This document shows positions 16,975 through 23,712 of a stretch of 28,475 nucleotides of DNA, piece by piece. This stretch comes from an uncultured Bacteroidales bacterium (GTDB taxonomy: Bacteria > Bacteroidota > Bacteroidia > Bacteroidales > F082). Where the stretch lies: the NCBI GenBank assembly GCA_905234765.1, contig CAJOIF010000006.1:100876-129350 (forward strand), written 5' to 3'. The notes beneath the pieces were generated by a model. That model did no database searches. It was given only the letters and a program-made list of their open reading frames with translations, and was not told where the DNA came from. Both the position numbers and the translations under genes were made by a program. The first letter of the stretch is position 1; every line of letters starts with the position of its first letter.

Positions 16975-18345
16975 TTAGGCTGTCGGTGACTGCCATTTTT
17001 CAATTTCTTGTTCGACCATGGTGATGGCCTTATTTTCGTCTTGTTTAGATTGAGAAATGAGCTTCACATAGTCTTCAATCAATGAGGCTATTTCATCGTA
17101 TTTGTCATCAGGAGTTGGAATGAACAATTCGGATAGTCTTTCAGGAGTGATGAAAGGAATCATTGTGCCAGTTGCTAGTCTTTGCAACATTCTGACAGAG
17201 CCCTTGGATTTCAGGAAAGCAAATGTCCATAAGGCCATCTTTTCATCCTTGAAGACAACCCTGATAACATGGTCGGATAGACAACATCCATCCAGTTGGT
17301 CGTCAGCAATAAAGACATTGCCAAGGATGCCGCCATCGGTCGTTCCAGACTTGTAAAGCAAAAGGGTTCCTTTGCGGACAATATAATCGTTGATGTCTTT
17401 CACTCCACGGGGTGATAGCCATCTGTAATATCTCAAATTGAATTTTGAGAGTTCGCTACCAGTCATAAACGGATAGCCATTATCCTTGTTGAGATAGATA
17501 TGCTTGAAAAGCGGAGGAGCGAAAACTTTTGTGGTGATATTAGCCAGTTTTACTGAATGGCTTTTATAGGTTTCGATGAAAGCATCAACTTCCAGATTGT
17601 TGTTATAGGAAGCGAAGCCCATAGGAAGGTTGTTCACCTTCTTGGTGAATATCTGTTGAGTGTCAGGAGAAATCTGATACTGGTCATCAAAATACTTCAC
17701 TGCTTCATCGAGTTTAGCGGAGGCTTGTTCGCGGAGCGTTGCGGATTGTTGGATGAGGTCGTCGACTTCTTTTTGGAAGGTGGTGGGGAAGTTGGGGACT
17801 ATGATGCTCCTCATGTGGCTCTCGTTGATGTGCTTTACAACACCGCCAAATTGAGATTGCGTAATTTGGTAGTAACCATATTTCCCAGATAAGAAGGCAT
17901 ATAGCGTTCCCTTGTTTACTTTTCGATCATTTGGGATGATACGAATCAAATCGTGAGTGGCAATATGGTTCTCAAAGATTTTGTTGGTATAAGTCACATT
18001 GCCTAATGTGCCGGAACATGTCACCAAAATCCAATCCTTTTTCAGCATCAGATAACTCAACTGGTTTGCTTGCTTCTTGGAAAGATACCTTCCTGTGTTG
18101 ATGTCAGACAAAACGGTTTCAGAGGCGGCAAGGTAAGGAACACCGTGGTCGGGCTTTTTCACAAAGACTCTTGAAAAGATATTTCCATAGAACACATCGC
18201 TTGCGCTGTCACCAACTATAGAAAGCCCATAGGGGGATTTGTGGAGCTGGCTTCTGACTTTTACTCCTTCGCTCAAATGAAAGCTTGGGTCGAAACGGAG
18301 GCTTGCACCAAAAATGTCGTTCTTATTTACGGTTGACGTTTTCAT
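16975..18345 (-). CDS. hsdS: type I restriction-modification specificity subunit S
   Basis: This 456-residue protein has the usual HsdS plan: two target-recognition domains (about residues 10-170 and 235-400), each followed by a conserved helical spacer. The spacers are QKEVDDLIQQSATLREQASA near residue 190 and a matching YDEIASLIEDYVKLISQSKQ helix near the C-terminus. Segments such as GVPYLAASE and NGYPFMTGSELS are typical of the start of S-subunit TRD cores. It would choose the bipartite DNA target methylated by the HsdM partner. The start overlaps the hsdM stop by 4 bp (ATGA). No HsdR gene is in the window, so the S subunit presumably serves the novel restriction module downstream. Confidence 0.92.
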   Translation of the reverse strand: MKTSTVNKNDIFGASLRFDPSFHLSEGVKVRSQLHKSPYGLSIVGDSASDVFYGNIFSRVFVKKPDHGVPYLAASETVLSDINTGRYLSKKQANQLSYLMLKKDWILVTCSGTLGNVTYTNKIFENHIATHDLIRIIPNDRKVNKGTLYAFLSGKYGYYQITQSQFGGVVKHINESHMRSIIVPNFPTTFQKEVDDLIQQSATLREQASAKLDEAVKYFDDQYQISPDTQQIFTKKVNNLPMGFASYNNNLEVDAFIETYKSHSVKLANITTKVFAPPLFKHIYLNKDNGYPFMTGSELSKFNLRYYRWLSPRGVKDINDYIVRKGTLLLYKSGTTDGGILGNVFIADDQLDGCCLSDHVIRVVFKDEKMALWTFAFLKSKGSVRMLQRLATGTMIPFITPERLSELFIPTPDDKYDEIASLIEDYVKLISQSKQDENKAITMVEQEIEKWQSPTA

Positions 18346-20357
18346 TGCCTGTCCTCCAAAAACTGTTTGTAAGCTTCGGACACCTTCGGCAGGTCGTCGG
18401 CGAGGTGCTTGATTTGCTCGTTGCGGGTGCGCAGCACCTGACGGCCATGCTCATCCCAAGAAATCCATTTTTTCTCGTTGGGGAAGAGCAGCTCGGCACC
18501 ATCGTCGTCCTTTTCGTAGATGGGCACGCCACGGCGGTCTTTGCCCACCTGCTCGACAATGGCCATGAAGACCTCGTAGTCTTCGTTGGCGATAGGCACC
18601 AGCATCTCTGCCTCGGTCTTCTTCTGGAGGAAGAGCAACGAGGCCTGTACGCCCACTTGGGGCAGGAAGGTCTCAACAGGCAAATCGACAGAGGCGAGCA
18701 AATAGAAGTGGTTGAGAATCCAGAGGCGGACTTCTTCGGTGTTTGGGTTGCCGAGGATGCCATCAGGCAGCACGATGGCCATCTTGCCACCAGGCTTCAG
18801 GAAGTTGTAGCAAGCCTCGATGAAAAGCACCTCGGGAGCCTTGTAGCCCATGCGCCCCAGCTCATATTGGTCCACAATGCTCTGCTCCACTTCAATCTTG
18901 GTGCCGAAAGGCGGGTTGGTGAAGCACATATCGAACTTACCTTGGGCGTTGTTGGCGGCTTTGGTGAAGGGGAAGTTATTATCGGCGCTGTGCTGGATGC
19001 TCTCTTGCACCTTGGGTGCGATGAGCGGCACATCGGGCAGCTGGCCGTTGGGATATTCGAGCGAGTTAATGTTGAAGATGTTGGCATGGCCATCGCCCGC
19101 CATGACCATGTTCATACGGGCGGCCTTGCGGAGGTCGGGGTCGAAGTCGAAGCCGAAGATCATCTTCTCGGCATACTCGCGGACGCGGTCGTTGACCTCG
19201 GGCGTGTTGTATTTTTCCTCCAGCCAAACGTCGCTCAACTCGGGATACATGGATTGTGCAATCTTGCGACGCACATGGTCGAGCACCATGACGATGAAGC
19301 CGCCGCTGCCGCAGGCTGGGTCGAGCACGCGGGTGTTCTCGTCAGGGTCGAGCATGGACACCATGCACTTGATGATGTTACGCGGGGTAAAGAACTGGCC
19401 AGCCTCCTGCTTCAGGGTGTTGGACACGATGGTTTCATAAGCGGTGCCTTTGACATCGACAGTGGCATCCAAGAAGGAGTATTTAGCGATTTCGGAGGCG
19501 ACATAGGCCAGCCCACGGTTGGAGAGGCTGATGACCTCGTTGCCGTCGAAGACATCGGCGTAGAGGTTGTCTGTCTTCAGGTCTTCGAAAATGCCCTTGA
19601 TGCGGTTGGCCACAGCTGCCTGGCCTTCGGGGGAGTTCAGCTCTTTTACGCCAACCCAAAAACGGCGGCGGTAGCTGGTGGTGGTGATGGCAAAGCGTTG
19701 CTTCTCATCGTAGAGCTTACAGAAGATGAGGTTGAGTAGCTCCCAAAAAGCATCTTTCTTACGGCCTTCGTTGCCGTGGATGTAATCGTGGCAACGCTTG
19801 AAAGTCTTGATGATCGACTCGTTGGCGGGCTTACGCGGCGCAGCTTTCTCGCCGGCTTCAACGAGATCCTGGAGCGTTTGGCCGTTGGCGGGGAAGTCGG
19901 AGAGCGATTCTAACTCAACCTGACCCCAATCGTCGACGATGCGGTGAAGGAACTGGAGGTCGTCGCCGTTGGTCCAGCAGCCAAACTCGCACTCGGTGTA
20001 AGTAAGGACGGGTTCGAGAGTGGCCAAAGCTCCAGCTTTGCGGTCGTCGGCTTTCACCTTGGCATCCTTGGCGACGATGATGGCGCGGATGAGGTATTCG
20101 GCATCGTGGGCCATGCCGTGGTCGAACACGGCGAGGTCGATGCGGGCGGTCTTCTTTGCGCCGTCTTGGTTCTCATACTTCAGTTTGTAATCGCGCTCGA
20201 TGTCTTCGGCTGGGAAGCCATATTCGACAGTAAGCATGTCGATCATCGACTGTAGGGCGAGCTCCTTGTCGGTCACTTTGAGTATGCGACCAGTGAGGGA
20301 GCATACGAGTTGGCCGTCTTCAAGGACGATTTCGTTAGTGGGAAGTTGTTCGCTCAT
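18342..20357 (-). CDS. hsdM: N6-adenine DNA methyltransferase (HsdM-like) with degenerate HsdR_N domain
   Basis: A 671-residue protein. The methylase core has motif I DPACGSGGF (346-354) for SAM binding and motif IV NPPF (481-484), the gamma-class N6-adenine catalytic motif. The helical HsdM region lies around residues 180-330. The N-terminal 120 residues resemble the HsdR_N nuclease domain: VEYGFPAEDIERDYKLK, then ARIDLAVF (D74), then RAIIVAK (K97). The glutamate expected in the ExK motif is missing, so this domain is probably non-catalytic and may bind DNA. It is the first gene of the operon, 20 bp downstream of a TAnnTTTG element. Expected role: self-marking of host DNA with HsdS. Confidence 0.93.
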   Translation of the reverse strand: MSEQLPTNEIVLEDGQLVCSLTGRILKVTDKELALQSMIDMLTVEYGFPAEDIERDYKLKYENQDGAKKTARIDLAVFDHGMAHDAEYLIRAIIVAKDAKVKADDRKAGALATLEPVLTYTECEFGCWTNGDDLQFLHRIVDDWGQVELESLSDFPANGQTLQDLVEAGEKAAPRKPANESIIKTFKRCHDYIHGNEGRKKDAFWELLNLIFCKLYDEKQRFAITTTSYRRRFWVGVKELNSPEGQAAVANRIKGIFEDLKTDNLYADVFDGNEVISLSNRGLAYVASEIAKYSFLDATVDVKGTAYETIVSNTLKQEAGQFFTPRNIIKCMVSMLDPDENTRVLDPACGSGGFIVMVLDHVRRKIAQSMYPELSDVWLEEKYNTPEVNDRVREYAEKMIFGFDFDPDLRKAARMNMVMAGDGHANIFNINSLEYPNGQLPDVPLIAPKVQESIQHSADNNFPFTKAANNAQGKFDMCFTNPPFGTKIEVEQSIVDQYELGRMGYKAPEVLFIEACYNFLKPGGKMAIVLPDGILGNPNTEEVRLWILNHFYLLASVDLPVETFLPQVGVQASLLFLQKKTEAEMLVPIANEDYEVFMAIVEQVGKDRRGVPIYEKDDDGAELLFPNEKKWISWDEHGRQVLRTRNEQIKHLADDLPKVSEAYKQFLEDRQ

Positions 20358-20376
20358 AGCTGACTGAAAGGAATTG

Positions 20377-20384
20377 CAAAAATA
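20377..20384 (-). promoter_or_regulatory. operon promoter -7 element
   Basis: The minus strand reads TATTTTTG, matching TAnnTTTG, 20 bp upstream of the hsdM start. It is the only credible promoter for the seven-gene operon, since all internal gene gaps are 21 bp or less. Confidence 0.6.
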
Positions 20385-20418
20385 CTTATTATCATTCGTT
20401 GACAGGGCGGGATGGTTT

Positions 20419-20437
20419 TGTCCATCTTGTCCAAGTT
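20419..20437 (+). repeat. 19-bp direct repeat, right copy
   Basis: TGTCCATCTTGTCCAAGTT is the same-orientation partner of 3745-3763, with 18 of 19 positions identical. It lies upstream of the hsdM promoter. It contains two TGTCCA/TGTCCA-like half-sites. Confidence 0.6.
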
Positions 20438-20445
20438 TGTTTTGA

Positions 20446-20476
20446 TTAGCAACCTATTATTTATAATAGGTGCTAA
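20446..20476. promoter_or_regulatory. 14-bp palindrome between divergent promoters
   Basis: TTAGC-A-ACCTATTAT, a TT loop, then ATAATAGGTGCTAA form a 14-bp stem with one bulged A. It lies between the hsdM and abiE promoters. It is a candidate operator for a dimeric repressor; which regulator binds is unknown. Confidence 0.5.
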
Positions 20477-20547
20477 CGAAGGGCAAAAATAGGGAAAAAG
20501 GAAGTGGGTTTTCGTTTTTGGTGCGAAAAAGTGAATCTGAGATTATA

Positions 20548-20580
20548 ATTTTGGCAGAATTTTAGTTTTATTGCCGAAAT
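20548..20580. promoter_or_regulatory. putative AbiEi operator (inverted repeat)
   Basis: ATTTTGGCA (20548-20556) and TGCCGAAAT (20572-20580) are inverted copies with one mismatch, 15 nt apart. They end 6 bp before the -7 element of abiEi. AbiEi antitoxins are known to repress their own operon by binding inverted repeats near the promoter, so this is a good operator candidate. Confidence 0.45.
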
Positions 20581-20586
20581 TATATT

Positions 20587-20594
20587 TATCTTTG
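20587..20594 (+). promoter_or_regulatory. abiE promoter -7 element
   Basis: TATCTTTG matches TAnnTTTG, 26 bp upstream of the abiEi ATG. No clear -33 TTTG is found at the usual spacing. Confidence 0.6.
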
Positions 20595-20620
20595 CACGTT
20601 GAAACAAACAAGTGTAAAAG

Positions 20621-21310
20621 ATGACGGTATCCGATAGAATCATTGAATATGCGATGCAACACGGGACGTTTGGAGTTGATGAAATCGTGTCGGAGCATAC
20701 GGACATAAACAGAAACACTTTGCTGTGTATGTTATCTCGGCTTGTCAAGGATGGTGAGCTGGTCAGGAAGAAACAGGGAGTGTATGCGCGGTGTTTGCCA
20801 TCCAACTCGTTCCATGTGGTGCTCAAAGGGCAGGAGAAGGCCATACATGGCTTGATTAAGAAAGCACTGCCTTTGGTTTCGTATTGCCTGTACAACGGAG
20901 AGACATTGGCACCACTACAACATCATGTTTTCCAGAACAGTGCCACCTATATCGAAGTGGAGCGAGAAGCTGTTGATACCGTTTTCCACATTTGCAAAGA
21001 CAACGGCTACGAATCCTTCAAGAGCCCGACGATGGAGATGACCAAAGACTATATTGACTTAAGCAAGCCGGTGGTCATTGTCAAGCCATTGGTTACGGAA
21101 TCGCCTCTGACGCAAAATGATGGCATCATGGTGCCGACGTTGGAGAAACTACTGGTTGATTTACGCAAAGACGAGGACTTCTATTTCCTAAGGGGCGTAG
21201 AGGAAAGCTATATCATGGAAAATGCCCAGTCGTTGTACGGCATCAATGAGAGCCGTTTGAAAAGATATGCCAAAAGAAGAAACATAGACCCTAAAAACTT
21301 TGAACTATAA
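20621..21310 (+). CDS. abiEi: AbiEi-type antitoxin (type IV toxin-antitoxin)
   Basis: A 229-residue protein. The N-terminal 65 residues form a winged-helix DNA-binding domain (VDEIVSEHTDINRNTLLCMLSRLVKDGELVRKK...GVY), as in AbiEi antitoxins. The remainder is the AbiEi C-terminal domain type. AbiEi counters the cognate nucleotidyltransferase toxin without a stable complex and represses its own operon. The stop codon TAA overlaps the start ATG of the downstream toxin gene by one base (TAATG), the usual tight pairing. It is transcribed divergently from the methylation-linked operon, so two defence loci share one intergenic region. Confidence 0.85.
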   Translation: MTVSDRIIEYAMQHGTFGVDEIVSEHTDINRNTLLCMLSRLVKDGELVRKKQGVYARCLPSNSFHVVLKGQEKAIHGLIKKALPLVSYCLYNGETLAPLQHHVFQNSATYIEVEREAVDTVFHICKDNGYESFKSPTMEMTKDYIDLSKPVVIVKPLVTESPLTQNDGIMVPTLEKLLVDLRKDEDFYFLRGVEESYIMENAQSLYGINESRLKRYAKRRNIDPKNFEL

Positions 21311-22374
21311 TGATTTCCGAAAAATGCTATACACAAGAATGGGTGGAGGAAAAGTCGGTTGAGCTTGGAATCCGCGACAAGAACCTCATTGAGAAGGTGA
21401 TTAGAGCCTTTTCGCTTCTTGACATGCTGGCCCAATCGGGGTGCCCATTCCATTTCAAGGGTGGGACGAGCCTTATGCTCATACTTGGGGAGGCCACAAA
21501 CCGACTTTCCATTGACATTGACATCATGTGCCCACCAGAGACCCAGATAGAACAATACTTGAACGATCTGAGCCGAAGCGGTTTCATCAGATACGAGATG
21601 GTGGAGCGGAGGCAAGCCGGAAAGAATGTGCCGAAAAGCCATTCAAAGTTTTTCTATCAGGTGACTTACAAAGGTGCCAAAGAAGTGGAGTCTTTCATAT
21701 TGCTGGATGTCCTGTATGAGGATTGCCATTATCATCAAGTCCAGGAAGTGGAAATAGACAGCCCTTTCATAGCGATTGAGGGAGAAAGGCACCGCGTGAG
21801 CGTTCCATCGGTTGGAGATATTCTTGGCGACAAGTTGACTGCCTTTGCACCGGAGACCACAGGAGTGCCCTATTTCAAAAACGGGAAGTCAGGCTCGTTG
21901 GAAATCATCAAACAGCTGTATGACGTTGGCAGGCTGTTCGAGAAAGTGGACGACCTTTCTATTACGGCGCAGGCGTTCAAGAGCATTGGAGAGGTTGAAT
22001 TAGGATACAGGGGCTTGCCTAACGACATTTCCATCATTTATGATGACATCAGGAACACGGCCTTGAATCTCAGCCTGCGGGGCATGATTGACAAAGAAAA
22101 GTTTACTATGCTTCAAGACGGTATCAATAGATTCAAACCTTTCATATACAACACTTCGTATTATATTGAGAATGCCATTGCCGATGCTTCAAAAGCAGCT
22201 TATTTGGCTGCTTTGTTGAAACATGGGGTGGTGAAGGTGGAGAAGTATGCGGAGGGTTCTTCCGCATTGCTGGACATTCCGACCGCAGCTGACTGGCCCA
22301 ACAAGCTGAACAAGCTTAGGAAACTTAATCCCGAAGCGTATTATTATTGGGTCAAGGCTTATACTGTGGTATAA
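21310..22374 (+). CDS. abiEii: AbiEii/AbiGii-family nucleotidyltransferase toxin
   Basis: A 354-residue protein with the minimal nucleotidyltransferase signature: FKGGTSL (G51-L55), then R65-x-S67-x-D69-x-D71 (NRLSIDIDIM), and a later GDKLTAF lysine motif (around residue 175) followed by a KQLYDVGRLF helix in place of the usual RDxxD. DNA polymerase beta-like toxins of this family transfer nucleotides to RNA (tRNA for the related MenT toxins), causing growth arrest during phage infection. Length and motif spacing fit a full-length, intact toxin. Immediately downstream is an A/T-rich hairpin terminator. Confidence 0.92.
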   Translation: MISEKCYTQEWVEEKSVELGIRDKNLIEKVIRAFSLLDMLAQSGCPFHFKGGTSLMLILGEATNRLSIDIDIMCPPETQIEQYLNDLSRSGFIRYEMVERRQAGKNVPKSHSKFFYQVTYKGAKEVESFILLDVLYEDCHYHQVQEVEIDSPFIAIEGERHRVSVPSVGDILGDKLTAFAPETTGVPYFKNGKSGSLEIIKQLYDVGRLFEKVDDLSITAQAFKSIGEVELGYRGLPNDISIIYDDIRNTALNLSLRGMIDKEKFTMLQDGINRFKPFIYNTSYYIENAIADASKAAYLAALLKHGVVKVEKYAEGSSALLDIPTAADWPNKLNKLRKLNPEAYYYWVKAYTVV

Positions 22375-22412
22375 AAACCAAAAAAATGCGTTGAAAACGA
22401 GTTTTGGTTTTT
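22373..22412 (+). terminator. terminator after abiEii
   Basis: AAAAACCAAAA (22373-22383) pairs with TTTTGGTTTTT (22402-22412) across an 18-nt loop, starting at the abiEii stop codon and ending in a T-run. A/T-rich but well placed. Confidence 0.6.
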
Positions 22413-22492
22413 AGAATGGTTTTTAGAAAAATGGTCTTTTTGCTGACAATCAAACAGTTAGTAAAAATCGACAAAACACGATGGTTTTTAGA
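22405..22492 (+). repeat. three direct copies of TGGTTTTTAGA
   Basis: Exact copies lie at 22405-22415, 22417-22427 and 22482-22492 in A/T-rich noncoding DNA after the AbiE locus. No gene is supported between 22375 and 22858. Confidence 0.55.
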
Positions 22493-22726
22493 GTGTTTTT
22501 AGGATTGTTTTGGGGTATACCAGAGCTATGCGAGAAAAATGATTTTGAGGATTTGAGGATTTGAGGAAATGAGGATGTCAAAAAGCGCAAATTCATGGAT
22601 TTTGACACTTTCGACGGAGAAAATTCCTAATTTTGCCGTCGATTACGACATAGAAAAGGGCTTTACGCTCTTGTTTCCTTCAGACAGAATCTGGCAATAT
22701 TCTACTTACAAGGGAAGCGAGGCAGT

Positions 22727-22753
22727 AAAGTTCGCGCTTTGGCGCGGACTTTT
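22727..22753. repeat. palindromic hairpin
   Basis: AAAGTTCGCGC and GCGCGGACTTT pair over 11 positions with one G.T, around a TTTG loop and with TTTT following. It may be a terminator or a REP-like element at the edge of the accessory segment. Confidence 0.5.
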
Positions 22754-22803
22754 GCGTTTCCGTCTTGTAAGGGGCTTTGCCAGAGCCTTGTTTGTGATGG
22801 GGA

Positions 22804-22824
22804 CAAAAAGGCTGCGCCTTTTTT
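22804..22824. terminator. possible bidirectional terminator
   Basis: AAAAAGGC, a TGC loop and GCCTTTTTT form an 8-bp stem with A and T runs on either side. It precedes the small coiled-coil gene at 22859 and lies downstream of the minus-strand chain ending at 23191. Confidence 0.5.
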
Positions 22825-22858
22825 GTACCATTGGAATAACGAAAAATTAGCATAAGCA

Positions 22859-23110
22859 ATGGACAAACAAATACTTGTACTGCGCATGATGGAGCTGAGG
22901 ACGCAATTGGCAGACATCAGTAGAAGGCTGGAGGATATGGACAGCATTTTTGATGATGGCGTGACAGACGAGGCAGTGAAAAAGTATGCCGATGAACTGA
23001 AGCATATCATGGCTGAGCGGGAACCTATATTGAAAGAGATCCGAAGCCTGTTGTTGCTGGTGGATGAAAAAGCCCCAGGCATCGGAGATGGCGGGGCAAT
23101 GGTGAACTGA
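22859..23110 (+). CDS. small coiled-coil protein, unknown function
   Basis: An 83-residue ORF. Its composition (charged, leucine-rich, heptad-like spacing across residues 5-70) predicts one or two long helices that could form a coiled coil. No known motif is seen. An AT-rich leader without Shine-Dalgarno precedes the ATG, as is usual in Bacteroidota. It converges with the minus-strand small paralogue genes. The sequence looks protein-like, but a single short ORF of unknown family remains uncertain. Confidence 0.5.
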   Translation: MDKQILVLRMMELRTQLADISRRLEDMDSIFDDGVTDEAVKKYADELKHIMAEREPILKEIRSLLLLVDEKAPGIGDGGAMVN

Positions 23111-23190
23111 CGATGAGCGGAACGCTCAACGGGGTTCGCTTGGAGGAAACACCGGCTCGACGGAGATTTGTCGGATGGTGAAATAGAGGT

Positions 23191-23421
23191 TTAAGGGTTG
23201 GTGTCTAAGATCTTTATTCTGTAGCATGATGCTGGTATTTTAGCCTTCTGTAAGGCTTCTTTTAGTGTTGCTATCATTTCATCGCCTTTTCTGGTCCTTA
23301 TAGTGGCATGACAGGTGGTCAGAAAGAATACACGTTTTATGACATTAGCCTTTATCACTATAGGATGAATGGCGGCATAGGCTTTGATGTGGCGGGTTTC
23401 GATGTGGATGGTGGTAATCAT
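23191..23421 (-). CDS. small paralogous protein B, unknown function
   Basis: A 76-residue protein starting MITTIHIETRHIKAYAAIHP. It aligns with its upstream neighbour (23464-23712) over nearly the full length: TIHIET, AY.AI.P.V..A, an N-terminal strand-rich half, then a helical C-terminal half (MIATLKEALQKAKIPASCYRI against CDVVNHAARSAGIPHSEYSI). Tandem duplication is therefore clear. The family is not recognised. Alternating hydrophobic strands followed by a helix suggest a small alpha/beta domain. It is the last gene of the replication-like chain, separated from its paralogue by a short intergenic repeat element. Confidence 0.7.
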   Translation of the reverse strand: MITTIHIETRHIKAYAAIHPIVIKANVIKRVFFLTTCHATIRTRKGDEMIATLKEALQKAKIPASCYRIKILDTNP

Positions 23422-23447
23422 GTTTAAGCAGGTTTTGAAATGTTTTT

Positions 23448-23478
23448 ACTCCCCCAGACCCCCTCACAGAGGGGGACG
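23448..23478. repeat. copy of the CCCCCTC-palindrome repeat
   Basis: ACTCCCCCAGACCCCCTCAC followed by AGAGGGGGA closely matches the repeat cores in the HerA-like gene (7005-7033 and 7119-7147). It lies between two paralogous small genes and overlaps the last codons and stop of the upstream one. Confidence 0.75.
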
Positions 23479-23712
23479 GGAGGTGCTGATTGTTTGAAGT
23501 GTAACGATGGAGTACTCGGAATGGGGGATGCCTGCGCTACGCGCAGCGTGGTTGACGACATCACATAGGTAGGCGTAATCTTTCATAAAGATAGAGGCCG
23601 AAATGGTGAGGCCGCAAACGCCGAGGTAGCCAACACGGGCTGTTACGACGGCGGGACGGATGGCGCGGTACGCGGCCATCGTGTAGGTTTCGATATGGAT
23701 GGTGGCTTTCAT
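23464..23712 (-). CDS. small paralogous protein A, unknown function
   Basis: An 82-residue protein beginning MKATIHIETYTMAAYRAIRP, paralogous to 23191-23421. The start codon overlaps the DUF3987 stop by 4 bp (ATGA), which supports its being translated. Its last codons (SRPPL) and stop fall inside the interspersed repeat at 23448-23478, so the C-terminus was probably replaced or extended by the repeat; paralogue B ends differently (DTNP). Function unknown. Confidence 0.72.
   Translation of the reverse strand: MKATIHIETYTMAAYRAIRPAVVTARVGYLGVCGLTISASIFMKDYAYLCDVVNHAARSAGIPHSEYSIVTLQTISTSRPPL

Noticed and set aside
18285..19739. 484-codon plus-strand open frame
   Set aside because: It is antisense to hsdM, whose DPACGSGGF and NPPF motifs are clear; the plus frame has no recognisable motif and is a shadow.
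4520..20357. Classical type I restriction-modification system
   Set aside because: hsdM and hsdS are present but there is no hsdR with DEAD-box motifs; the remaining genes are of different families, so a plain type I label would mislead.
4520..20357. BREX type 2 (Pgl) or Dnd/Dpt system
   Set aside because: The NERD-kinase resembles PglW and the ATPases recall DptF/DptH, but no PglZ, BrxL or PglX-type fused gene and no DndBCDE genes are visible.
22569..22850. 93-codon plus-strand ORF before the coiled-coil gene
   Set aside because: It runs through two hairpin/terminator-like palindromes (22727-22753, 22804-22824) and its sequence is not protein-like, so noncoding is more likely.
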